From Chitinophaga pinensis (lineage in GTDB: Bacteria; Bacteroidota; Bacteroidia; Chitinophagales; UBA10324), in the NCBI GenBank assembly GCA_945903305.1, contig CAMDOA010000013.1, positions 1-55,080 of the forward strand: a stretch of 55,080 bases of DNA, in the 5' to 3' direction. The notes below the pieces were generated by a model. The model made no database searches. It was given only the letters and a program-made list of their open reading frames with translations, and was not told where the DNA came from. The stretch's first letter is position 1; each line of letters starts with the position of its first letter. Made by a program: the position numbers and the translations under genes. This document shows, in pieces, positions 7,823 through 16,754 of the stretch.

Positions 7823-10800
7823 GTGAAATCACTTGTTGCACTTTCTTTATTACTGACTTTTGCTTTTTGTGGATATTCACAATTGGCGGTTCCTATGCAA
7901 CAAAAGGAAATAAATTTTTATTCTTTTTCACCTGAAATAAAACCGAATACAACCGAGCTTTCAAAATTTTCTAAGGAAAAATTGCATCCTGAATATGGCC
8001 AACTTCCATATAATGCCGGATGTGATGGTTGTTTTGAAATAATAGAAAAAAGAACCGGCGATGAACGATATTTTTTAAAAGACAGCACTAACGGTACTGA
8101 ATTCACTATACAGAAATCGTACTTACCCATGCATTATAAAGATGCAGCCGGAAGATGGATAACCATTGATTCGCGAATAAAAAAATCAGGCGAAAAAAAA
8201 TTTGCTGCATTACAGCAACCATTTCCGGTGGAGATTGATTTGGAAAATGGTTTTACCTCACTTGTTGGCGAGAAAAAAATAAAGTTTAATCAACAGGTTA
8301 AAATGTATGAGTTGAATGGAGAAGTTCTGCTGAACGAACAACAATCTTCCAATGAAGTTTTTTTTACTGCCGGCGACGATGGTGTTGAACAACGAAATTT
8401 TTTTTCGGGAGTTTATCGTCAACTTAAAGCTTCCAGAGGAAGTATTGAAACCGATTATATTTTAATTTCTAAACCGGAATTTAATTCTGAATCAAAGTGG
8501 ATGGTGTTTGAAGACCAATGGAATTTACCCGATGGTTATTCAATTAAGTATTCAACGCAAGGATATTTATCATCTGCCGGAATTTGGTGTGGAGATTTAA
8601 TAGTTGTTGATGAAAATGAAAATGAAAAATTCAGAATCGGAAAAACAAAAATTTTTGACAATAATGTTTCAAATGACAACAACAATGATGAGACAAACTC
8701 GGGATACCAATTTGAGCAAACCGGTACAATTGCTTTTATAAAAATTTTTGTAGCTGTTGCATGGCTTACTGATTCTGAACGAGATTATCCGGTTACCATT
8801 GACCCGCTTGTATCGGTTGTTACAGCCTATAGTGGAACAGCGCTTGGTGGAAGCGCATATACATTGACCTTAAATAATTATTCGTGCCCTTATACAATTA
8901 CTACTCTTTTTCCAGGAGGTGCAATGATTACTAATGCCGGATTTTCAGGTACATATTCCGTTGGTCCTGGTTGCGGCAATTCATGCGTTCGTGCCGATGG
9001 AGCATTTAATTTATTAGGCCCTTGCGGGCAATCACCTGATCCACCTTTTTTAGCCTGGTACTGCCCTGGTAATACGCAAGCGCCATGCACCGTTGTTTCT
9101 CTTGCCGCACCTGCACTTGTTGATTGTGTGACACCATCATGTTCACCAACTTCAATTGATATTTCATTAAGACTAATGAGAGATGCGTGTTCAGGTGGTG
9201 CGCAATGTGACAATGCCTGCATTCGGTTTAATGAAGCAGCATACAATGTAACTATAACAGGTATAACAGTACAGGCAGCCATATCATCGTCAGTTGCCGG
9301 TTTTAATCTTTGTTCAGGAACTACAGTTACTTATAATTCGAATCCGCAATATGGTGTTCCGCCATATACCTATTCATGGAGCCCTGGCGGTTATACCACT
9401 TCAGCAATTTCTGTAACGCCACTTGTTAATACAACTTATACTTTGGTAATATCTGATGCGTGCGGTGCAACTTATCAGGCACTCAGGTTTGTAAATATTA
9501 TACCCGCATCCACTGCAAGTTTTACAACCATCACTCCGATATGTATTTCGCAGTCGGCCAATTTTACTTATACTGGAAATGGTGTTGCTGCAACAACTTA
9601 CCTGTGGAATTTTAATGATCCGGCTTCGGGGGCAAATAATACTTCAACCCTTCAAAATCCATCGCACATATTTTCTTCTCCGGGGTTTTATACAATTTCA
9701 TTAACTGCAACTTTGGGTGCATGTGTTTCGCAACCATTTGTTCAAACCATTTTTGTTGGCCCGCAACCAACTTCATTATTTACAGTTACTCCTCCTCAAT
9801 GTGCTGGTCAGCCGGTAACTATTTCTTATAGTGGAAATGCATCTATCAATGCAACTTATAACTGGAATTTCGGCAGCGGAACAATTATAGGCGGAAGCGG
9901 ACAAGGCCCTTACCAGGTTCAATGGAATACTGCCGGAAATTTTCCGGTGTCCCTAAGTGTTTCGTTAGGAAGTTGCACTTCAGCCATCACCAATTTATCC
10001 ATACAAATTTTTGCTTTACCTACTGCCACAATCAATGTAACAACTCCTGTGTGTGCAGGACAAAATTCATTAATTACCTATACAGGAAATGGTGGTGCGG
10101 CAGCAATTTATAATTGGGATTTTGATGGCGGAACCATTATCAGCGGTTCTAACAACAGCCCGCATCAGATTAACTGGGCATCACCCGGAACATATACTAT
10201 ACAACTTACAGTAATTAAAAACGGATGTTCAACTGTTGCTGTATCACAAAATGTTTTAGTGAAACCAATTCCAACTTCTGGTTTTTCGATAAGCACTGAT
10301 ACAACATGTATGAACAGTCCTGTAACAATAGTTTATAATGGAAGTGCCGGTGCCTTTGCAATTTACAATTGGAATTTTAATGGCGGAACAATTATCAGCG
10401 GAAACGGACAAGGACCTTATCAAATATCATGGCCTTCGCAAGGCTTAAAAAATATTACATTAACCGTAGTGGAAAATGGCTGCACCTCTCCTCAAACAAT
10501 TCAAACTGTTTTCACCACACCGGCGCTCAATTCAAACTTTACAGTAGTTACCCCGGTTTGTGCCAATCAAAATTCAATAATTAACTATAATGGAAACGCT
10601 ACAGCCGGTGCAGTTTATAATTGGGATTTTAATGGCGGCACAGTTGTAAGCGGTTCCGGTGGTGGTCCCTATTCTGTAAATTGGAGTGCGTGGGGAAATC
10701 ATCCGGTAACTTTAACAGTAAATCAAAATGGATGCACATCGATTGTAACAACTCATGCAGTATTTGTGAATCCGGCACCCATATCAACTTTTGTAGTAGG

Positions 10801-12802
10801 TACAGCCTGTGCAGGTGCAATTACGACTGTAGAATATGCAGGCAATGCTGGAGCAGCAGGAATTTATAACTGGAATTTTGGAGGCGGAACAATTGTAAGC
10901 GGAACCGGTGAGGGGCCTTATGAAATTATTTGGAATACCGCCGGTGTTCAAACTGTTTCGCTCACTGTTACATTGAATGGATGTATATCCACACTCACAT
11001 CACAACAAATTACTGTCATTCAATCGCCTTCATCTTCTTTTACAGTAGTAAGTCCTGCATGTGCCGGCGGTGGAACCACCGTTACATACACCGGAAATGC
11101 AGCTGCTGCTGCTCCATATAACTGGTATTTTGGTGGTGGTAGTATTATCAGCGGTGGTGGACAAGGTCCCTGGATTATTACTTATCCTAATCCTGGTAGC
11201 TATAATATAACTTTAGTGGTTCAGGATTTTGGCTGCATATCAAATTTAAATTCTCAAACAGTGGTGGTTAATCCTATTCCTACTGCTGCATTTTCATTGC
11301 CTTCTTCCTTATGCGAAAATATTAATGCAACAATTACTTACCAGGGAACTGCCGCCCCGTCTGCAACTTATAACTGGGATTTTGGAAACGGAACAGTTAC
11401 CGGCGGAAGCGGACAAGGCCCCTACCAGGTTTACTGGAATACACCCGGAAATCATTTAGTTACATTAACAGTAGTTGAAAGCGGTTGTACTTCACCAACT
11501 ATTTTTCACACGATAAATATTATGAATGCGCCCGATGCAGATTTCAACACTACTTCACCCATTTGTGCTGATAAAAATTCAACTATCACTTTTACCGGTA
11601 GTGCCAATGCAGGTGCTTTATTTACCTGGGATTTTGGAACAACAACTGTTATAAGCGGAAGTGGCAGCGGGCCATACGAACTTGCGTTTCCATCAGCCGG
11701 GTTTTATTCAATTACTCTAACAATCACCGATTTTGGCTGCACATCTACAAGCGTTCAAAACATAAGTGTAAATGCAGTGCCTTCATCAAGTTTTATTCTA
11801 TCTCCTGCAGGCTGTGTCAATGACCCTGTTCAAATAAATTATACAGGCAATGGAAATAATACGGCTATTTACGATTGGAATTTTGATGGAGGAATAATTA
11901 GCAGCGGAAGCGGACAAGGCCCGTATACTGTTTCATTTACTGACACTGGAAATTATATTATTTCTCTGGCCGTTACACAAATGTTTTGCACGAGCGACAC
12001 CGAATCAATTTCAATTTTTATAAATCCGAAACCAATTCCTTCGTTTACAGCCACTCCATTATTTGCTTGTGATGAGTTACATACTTTTTTTACTAATAAT
12101 AGTTCAGGTGCCACTAATTATAGCTGGAATTTTGGTGATGGAATAGTGGATACTACCATTAATCCGAATCATCAATATACTGTTGGAATGTATGATGTTT
12201 CATTAACAGCAGTAAATCAATATGGGTGTTCGGCTGTTTATACCATTGCAGATTATATAAATGTGCAACCAACTCCCTCAGTTCAATTTGCTTCAAATCC
12301 TTCTGCCGGATTAGATATTGCTTTAGACGAAAATGAATTTGAGTTTGAAAATCTGACTCAAAACGGAACCTCTTATTTATGGACTTTTGGCGATGGCGAT
12401 AGCAGCGGAATAATGCATCCGACACATGTTTATGGTGATACCGGTAATTTCTTTGTAACACTTATTGCCTATAATGATGTTGGTTGCAGCGATTCAATTA
12501 AGCAAGGTCCTTACATCATTGTACCCGGCGCATTTATTTTTATTCCGAATGCCTTTACCCCTAATAATGACGGGAAGAATGATTTGTTCAGAATATTTGG
12601 TCGAACCATTCAATCAACCACACTTCAAATATTTAATCGCTGGGGCGAATTAGTTTATAGTGGTGATGAAAATAAAGAAGGTTGGGATGGTACCTATCAG
12701 GGACAAATGGCTAATACAGGCGTTTATGTTTACCATGCTTTTATTACAAAAAACAGTGGTCGCACCTTAAAACTTCAGGGCGATTTAACACTGATCAGAT
12801 AA
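7823..12802 (+). CDS. Giant secreted PKD-array protein (1659 residues) with T9SS type B (gliding-motility C-terminal) tail
   Basis: The start is GTG at 7823; the only nearby upstream ATG (7783) is followed at once by TAA. A signal peptide (KSLVALSLLLTFAFCGYS, then Gln) leads to about 310 residues of unique sequence, then a Cys-rich domain (about 330-470) with repeated CxxxC features. From about residue 562 to 1569 there are twelve tandem PKD/Ig-like modules. The final 90 residues are the gliding-motility-associated domain: FIPNAFTPNNDGKND, FNRWGELVY, GWDGTYQG, then GVYVYHAFI and an LTLIR end. That tail marks type B T9SS cargo, whose secretion in studied species often needs an SprF/PorP partner; one such gene lies at 30907-31947. 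No catalytic motif is visible, so an adhesin or structural surface filament is the best guess. The gene stands alone between divergent and convergent neighbours. Confidence 0.92.
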   Translation: MKSLVALSLLLTFAFCGYSQLAVPMQQKEINFYSFSPEIKPNTTELSKFSKEKLHPEYGQLPYNAGCDGCFEIIEKRTGDERYFLKDSTNGTEFTIQKSYLPMHYKDAAGRWITIDSRIKKSGEKKFAALQQPFPVEIDLENGFTSLVGEKKIKFNQQVKMYELNGEVLLNEQQSSNEVFFTAGDDGVEQRNFFSGVYRQLKASRGSIETDYILISKPEFNSESKWMVFEDQWNLPDGYSIKYSTQGYLSSAGIWCGDLIVVDENENEKFRIGKTKIFDNNVSNDNNNDETNSGYQFEQTGTIAFIKIFVAVAWLTDSERDYPVTIDPLVSVVTAYSGTALGGSAYTLTLNNYSCPYTITTLFPGGAMITNAGFSGTYSVGPGCGNSCVRADGAFNLLGPCGQSPDPPFLAWYCPGNTQAPCTVVSLAAPALVDCVTPSCSPTSIDISLRLMRDACSGGAQCDNACIRFNEAAYNVTITGITVQAAISSSVAGFNLCSGTTVTYNSNPQYGVPPYTYSWSPGGYTTSAISVTPLVNTTYTLVISDACGATYQALRFVNIIPASTASFTTITPICISQSANFTYTGNGVAATTYLWNFNDPASGANNTSTLQNPSHIFSSPGFYTISLTATLGACVSQPFVQTIFVGPQPTSLFTVTPPQCAGQPVTISYSGNASINATYNWNFGSGTIIGGSGQGPYQVQWNTAGNFPVSLSVSLGSCTSAITNLSIQIFALPTATINVTTPVCAGQNSLITYTGNGGAAAIYNWDFDGGTIISGSNNSPHQINWASPGTYTIQLTVIKNGCSTVAVSQNVLVKPIPTSGFSISTDTTCMNSPVTIVYNGSAGAFAIYNWNFNGGTIISGNGQGPYQISWPSQGLKNITLTVVENGCTSPQTIQTVFTTPALNSNFTVVTPVCANQNSIINYNGNATAGAVYNWDFNGGTVVSGSGGGPYSVNWSAWGNHPVTLTVNQNGCTSIVTTHAVFVNPAPISTFVVGTACAGAITTVEYAGNAGAAGIYNWNFGGGTIVSGTGEGPYEIIWNTAGVQTVSLTVTLNGCISTLTSQQITVIQSPSSSFTVVSPACAGGGTTVTYTGNAAAAAPYNWYFGGGSIISGGGQGPWIITYPNPGSYNITLVVQDFGCISNLNSQTVVVNPIPTAAFSLPSSLCENINATITYQGTAAPSATYNWDFGNGTVTGGSGQGPYQVYWNTPGNHLVTLTVVESGCTSPTIFHTINIMNAPDADFNTTSPICADKNSTITFTGSANAGALFTWDFGTTTVISGSGSGPYELAFPSAGFYSITLTITDFGCTSTSVQNISVNAVPSSSFILSPAGCVNDPVQINYTGNGNNTAIYDWNFDGGIISSGSGQGPYTVSFTDTGNYIISLAVTQMFCTSDTESISIFINPKPIPSFTATPLFACDELHTFFTNNSSGATNYSWNFGDGIVDTTINPNHQYTVGMYDVSLTAVNQYGCSAVYTIADYINVQPTPSVQFASNPSAGLDIALDENEFEFENLTQNGTSYLWTFGDGDSSGIMHPTHVYGDTGNFFVTLIAYNDVGCSDSIKQGPYIIVPGAFIFIPNAFTPNNDGKNDLFRIFGRTIQSTTLQIFNRWGELVYSGDENKEGWDGTYQGQMANTGVYVYHAFITKNSGRTLKLQGDLTLIR
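9506..12530 (+). repeat. Twelve tandem PKD-like modules inside the giant cargo gene
   Basis: Each module is about 82-90 residues. Ten share the core YNW(N/D)F-x-x-GTIISGxGQGPY followed by a W or F, then a glycine turn, an ITLTV-like strand and a GCxS cysteine. The last two have the canonical PKD signature (SWNFGDG, LWTFGDG). The DNA copies are clearly related but not identical, so the array is old and should be stable against recombination compared with a fresh repeat. One Cys near each module start and one in GC near its end suggest an internal disulfide per module. Confidence 0.85.
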
Positions 12803-12834
12803 TTTTTTTTCTTTAAACTATTCTTGAAAAAATT

Positions 12835-13425
12835 TCAGCTTGATTTTTTACTTCTGTATTTCCAATAATAATCATAAAAAATAGAACATATGGTATGGCT
12901 AACATTTTGAAAAGTATTTTCGACCAATGCCGGCACCCAATCCCATACTTCCGGTTCTAACGGGCGCTGAGTTTTACGGCAATTAGAACATTGATTTATG
13001 AATCCATTCAGACCAATGTATAAACTAGATTTATTTAAACTGATTTTTGAGCTAGTATTTTTAATTTTTTCTTCAATTTTTAAACTGTTTACCACAACGA
13101 TTCCTTCCTGATTTTTTAAAGGATAAGCATCTTGTGAAAAAAGTCTGTACTTGGCAGTGCTCGAACATTCATATTCATGCTTCCAAACTTTTTTTTCCAG
13201 AATGATTCTTTTATAATGTTCAATATAAAAATTTTGAACCGTTCCGGAAATTGCTTTTTCTAAGGAACTGCCAATTGAAAAACGATTTCGTATATCCGGA
13301 TCACCATTGTTATTTTTTGAAAATTTGATCCAGGCTTTATTATAATAAATCAACTTTAAATCTTTTGATAAACCAAAAATTGAATGGCGCGATTTCTCTA
13401 AAGTTTCAAAATCAAGACCACTCAA
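12835..13425 (-). CDS. PAS-like sensor protein with incomplete C-terminal Cys motif
   Basis: The 196-residue product begins SGLDFETLEKSRHSIFGLSKDL and contains one PAS-like fold (about 10-118; LKLIYYNKAW, then LFSQDAYPL and IVVVNSL). The C-terminus has CSNC (146-149) and SHTIC (176-180), matching the CxxC...SHGICxxC tail often attached to PAS and response-regulator proteins. The fourth ligand position (183) is Phe, so a four-Cys zinc site cannot form. The only start with a coding look is TTG at 13425. The frame stays open and charged further upstream without an ATG, so the real N-terminus is uncertain. No kinase or output domain is present; it may act through a partner. It is more AT-rich than the M16 gene next to it. 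Confidence 0.6.
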   Translation of the reverse strand: MSGLDFETLEKSRHSIFGLSKDLKLIYYNKAWIKFSKNNNGDPDIRNRFSIGSSLEKAISGTVQNFYIEHYKRIILEKKVWKHEYECSSTAKYRLFSQDAYPLKNQEGIVVVNSLKIEEKIKNTSSKISLNKSSLYIGLNGFINQCSNCRKTQRPLEPEVWDWVPALVENTFQNVSHTICSIFYDYYWKYRSKKSS

Positions 13426-13619
13426 TTTTGAAATAAAAGAATCTTCGTATCGTTTTGTTAATTTATTTTTATTTCTAAATCTATACAGAGTACAAATTAT
13501 TATTTTCTTTTTTTCAAATATCCTAATTCTAACCTCGTTTTTAATACCGTAAATAAAAAATAATAAACAAGAGAAATCGGCTTAACAAATTCAAATTTTG
13601 AAATCCTATTTTCGCCGCA

Positions 13620-14855
13620 ATGATTCACTACGAAAAATTCACATTGGATAATGGAATGCGGGTGCTTGTTCACCGCGATACAACCACATTGCTTGCTGCT
13701 TTTAATTTGCTTTATAATGTTGGCGCGCGAGATGAAACGGAAAACAAAACCGGATTCGCTCATTTGTTTGAACACTTAATGTTTGGTGGCTCTAAAAATA
13801 TTCCTTCGTTTGATGAGCCATTGCAACGCGCAGGCGGCGAGAACAATGCCTTCACCAGTAACGATATTACCAATTATTATGAAACACTTCCGGCACACAA
13901 TCTCGAAACTGCTTTTTGGTTAGAGAGCGACCGAATGCTGGAACTGGATTTTGAAGGTCGCGCATTGGAAGTGCAGCGAAAAGTGGTGAGTGAAGAATTT
14001 AAAGAGCATTACATCAACCAACCGTATGGTGATGTTTGGCACAAGTTGCGCACGCTTGCATACACCACACATACCTACCGATGGCCTACAATCGGAAAAG
14101 ATCTTTCTCATATTGAAAATGCAACCATTGATGATGTAAAAAATTTCTTCTTCAAAAATTATCGCCCGAATAATTCAATACTTGTAGTTGCAGGAAATGT
14201 AGAAGTGAGTGAAGTAAAAAAATTGGCTGAAAAATATTTCGGAAGTATTCCTTCCAATCCTTCAATAGAAAAAAATATTCCTGCCGAGCCAAAACAAATT
14301 GAAGAACGAAAATTGGAAGTGAGAGCTGATGTTCCGCTCGATGCGCTTTATAAAGTTTATCACATGCCGGGGCGATTGGATAAAAGATATTATCCCGTTG
14401 ATTTGCTGAGCGATATTTTATCAGCCGGAAAATCATCGCGACTGTATCAGAGTCTGGTGAAGGAAAAAAAATTATTTAGCGAGGTTAGCGCCTACATAAC
14501 CGGCAGCATTGACCCAGGATTGTTTGTGTTTGAAGGAAAATTAGTAAAGGGTGTGAAGATGGAAGATGCTGAAGCGGCCATGCAGGAAGAAATTAATTAC
14601 CTGAAAGAAAAAGGTGTGGATGCTACTGAATTAGAGAAAGTAAAAAACCGGGTGGAATCGCAAATTGAATTTGCCGAGATGGAAGTATTGCACAAAGCAA
14701 TGAGCTTGGCATATGCCGAATTGTTAGGCGATGCCAATTTGGTGAATACTGAAAAAAGTTTGTATGCAAAAGTTACTGCCGTTGAAATTCAAAACGAAGC
14801 GAAAAACATTTTGCAAAAAGAAAATTGTTCAACACTCTACTACTACGCTAATTAA
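13620..14855 (+). CDS. M16 family zinc peptidase (insulinase/PqqL-like)
   Basis: M16 peptidases are clamshell metalloproteases that degrade peptides; bacterial ones are cytoplasmic or periplasmic. The inverted zinc motif HxxEH is present as HLFEH (about residues 50-54), with the third ligand expected in the VVSEEFKEH segment about 75 residues later. The N-terminal catalytic half (M16) and C-terminal half (M16_C, from about 170) give 411 residues, the length of a one-unit subunit that would work as a homo- or heterodimer. No signal peptide is visible from the ATG at 13620 (MIHYEKFTLDNGMRVLVH). It lies 56 bases upstream of the deiminase gene on the same strand, so they may be co-transcribed. 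No second, inactive M16 partner is in the window. Confidence 0.9.
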   Translation: MIHYEKFTLDNGMRVLVHRDTTTLLAAFNLLYNVGARDETENKTGFAHLFEHLMFGGSKNIPSFDEPLQRAGGENNAFTSNDITNYYETLPAHNLETAFWLESDRMLELDFEGRALEVQRKVVSEEFKEHYINQPYGDVWHKLRTLAYTTHTYRWPTIGKDLSHIENATIDDVKNFFFKNYRPNNSILVVAGNVEVSEVKKLAEKYFGSIPSNPSIEKNIPAEPKQIEERKLEVRADVPLDALYKVYHMPGRLDKRYYPVDLLSDILSAGKSSRLYQSLVKEKKLFSEVSAYITGSIDPGLFVFEGKLVKGVKMEDAEAAMQEEINYLKEKGVDATELEKVKNRVESQIEFAEMEVLHKAMSLAYAELLGDANLVNTEKSLYAKVTAVEIQNEAKNILQKENCSTLYYYAN

Positions 14856-14911
14856 AAATTTATTTTTTGTTTAAGCACTCCATTTATTTTGAATTATTAC
14901 TACTTTCAACA

Positions 14912-16681
14912 ATGAAAAAAATCATTTCCATATTTCTACTGATTGCAATTGCACAATTTTCTTTTGGCCAGCATACGGTTCGTAAAATGACTCCCTCAGA
15001 AATTAATCCCGAACCTGGATTTTTACAGGAAAAAAATTTCATGCAATTCACCACTCCTCCAACTGTATCGGTACGAACTCCGGCACAGTTTGAAGAAATG
15101 CAGGGAGTTTTTATATGCTGGGAATCGTATTCAAGTGGTTCTTTATATCCAATTCTTGCTGAGATTGTAGATTATGCACAAGAAGTTGGTATCGTATATA
15201 TCGCCACTGCCGACTCTGTTTCAACCAGAAATTATTTAACTAATGCCGGTGTTCCTCTAACCAATATTCAATGTTATGAAACCAGTACTGATTACATATG
15301 GGCTCGTGATTATGGGCCAAATACGATTTATGAAAACGAAGTTAGTAATCTTTCTTTTGTTGATTGGAAATACAATCGTGTGAATCGCCCCAATGACGAT
15401 GCACAACCTGTAAAGCTTGCTCAGGAAATGAATATTCCGGTTTACAGTACTACAATAGCTCCTCATAAACTTGTTCATACGGGAGGCAATTGGATGGCCG
15501 ATGGTCATGGCACTGCGTTCTCATCAAAATTAGTTTTAGATGAAAACGGAACCGGTGGAGGATGGAACATGAATCTGACAGAAGCTGATATTGATTCCAT
15601 TGAAAAACATTTCATGGGAATTACACGATACATTAAAATGGAAACATTGCCATACGATGGCATTCATCACATTGACATGCACATGAAATTACTGGATGAA
15701 GAAACTTTATTGATTGGAGAATATCCTACTGGGATTTCTGACGGGCCACAGATTGAAACCAATCTGAATTATGTTACTTCCAACTTTTTAAATTGTTATG
15801 GTCGTCCTTACAAAGTAATCCGTATTCCACAGCCACCTCAATCCAACGGCGATTATCCGGGCAGCCCGTTTGGTAATGGTGACTATTTAACTTACACCAA
15901 TGCACTCATTTTAAATAACCTGATTATTGTTCCAAGTTATTATGAAGAGTATGATACAACTGCATTGCGTATTTGGAAAGAAAGCATGCCGGGTTATAAT
16001 GTGCACATGATTGACTGTAATGATATAATCGGATACAGCGGCGCGTTGCATTGCATCACACATGAAGTTGGTGTGGCTGATCCGATTTTTATTTCACACG
16101 CACACTTGCTGAACACTTATGAAACTGTTAATCCGTACGAAGTAAAAGCATATATAAAAACCACAAGCGGAGTAAATACTGCAAAAGTTTATTGGAGCAT
16201 TGATACTACCCTTGGATACAGCATGCTCAATATGTCACTTGCTGTAAACGATACTTTTCTTGCAAATATTCCTGCACAAATTGCCGGAACAAAAATCTGG
16301 TACTACATTGAAGCAAGTAGCATCAGTGGACGCACAGTTTCAAAACCTTTAGTGGCACCTGCAGGTGTTTTTGAATTTAAAGTTTTAGGAACTGTGAATG
16401 GATTTGCTTCAATCGAAAACGAAACTAAATTTTTTGAACCCTATCCGAATCCGGCAACTGAATCGGTTACACTCGGTTATTATTTACCCCTTACTGAAAA
16501 TGTAACCATTCAATTGTTTGGCATTAACGGAAGAGAAATTTTTACTTCTGATGAAAAAAATATTTCCGCTGGCACACATACCTTTCAACTTTCAACTTCA
16601 GCTTTGTCATCAGGTTTTTATTCGTTGACTTTTAAAAGTGGTAATAAAACAATTGTCAGAAAATTAGTGGTGGTGAAATAA
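14912..16681 (+). CDS. Secreted peptidylarginine/agmatine deiminase family protein with T9SS type A tail
   Basis: The start is ATG 14912 (MKKIISIFLLIAIAQFSFG, then Gln), not the upstream TTG. The PAD_porph fold covers about 55-395. The expected catalytic set is visible: D133 in WARDYGP, H253 and D255 in HHIDMHM, and C381 in GALHCITHEVG, with the substrate-loop HTGGNWMADGHG at 189-200. This hydrolyses guanidino groups to ureido groups. Cytoplasmic relatives act on agmatine; the P. gingivalis relative is exported and acts on peptide arginine. Here a signal peptide, an Ig-like domain (about 395-500) and a T9SS type A tail (PYPNPATESVTLGYYL, later GFYSLTFKSG) put the enzyme outside the cell, which favours a peptide or extracellular substrate. 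The substrate is not proven. The gene ends just before a strong terminator. Confidence 0.88.
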   Translation: MKKIISIFLLIAIAQFSFGQHTVRKMTPSEINPEPGFLQEKNFMQFTTPPTVSVRTPAQFEEMQGVFICWESYSSGSLYPILAEIVDYAQEVGIVYIATADSVSTRNYLTNAGVPLTNIQCYETSTDYIWARDYGPNTIYENEVSNLSFVDWKYNRVNRPNDDAQPVKLAQEMNIPVYSTTIAPHKLVHTGGNWMADGHGTAFSSKLVLDENGTGGGWNMNLTEADIDSIEKHFMGITRYIKMETLPYDGIHHIDMHMKLLDEETLLIGEYPTGISDGPQIETNLNYVTSNFLNCYGRPYKVIRIPQPPQSNGDYPGSPFGNGDYLTYTNALILNNLIIVPSYYEEYDTTALRIWKESMPGYNVHMIDCNDIIGYSGALHCITHEVGVADPIFISHAHLLNTYETVNPYEVKAYIKTTSGVNTAKVYWSIDTTLGYSMLNMSLAVNDTFLANIPAQIAGTKIWYYIEASSISGRTVSKPLVAPAGVFEFKVLGTVNGFASIENETKFFEPYPNPATESVTLGYYLPLTENVTIQLFGINGREIFTSDEKNISAGTHTFQLSTSALSSGFYSLTFKSGNKTIVRKLVVVK

Positions 16682-16703
16682 TTTCATGACAAGACAATGC
16701 CAT

Positions 16704-16737
16704 AAAAAAAGCGCCATTTATTAAGGGCGCTTTTTTT
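16704..16737. terminator. Bidirectional rho-independent terminator between deiminase gene and gcvP
   Basis: The GCGCC/GGCGC stem (16711-16715 with 16726-16730) is extended by seven A:T pairs, so T-runs occur on both strands. It sits in the 73-base gap between two convergent genes. Confidence 0.85.
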
Positions 16738-16754
16738 ATTAAATTTTTTTCATG

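Noticed and set aside
8890-9282. 130-residue minus-strand open frame
   Set aside because: It lies wholly inside the Cys-rich domain of the large PKD gene and shows no coding signature.
9506-12530. Regular repeats that might suggest a CRISPR or tandem DNA repeat
   Set aside because: They are protein-coding PKD modules of about 250 bases with diverged DNA and no spacers or cas genes.
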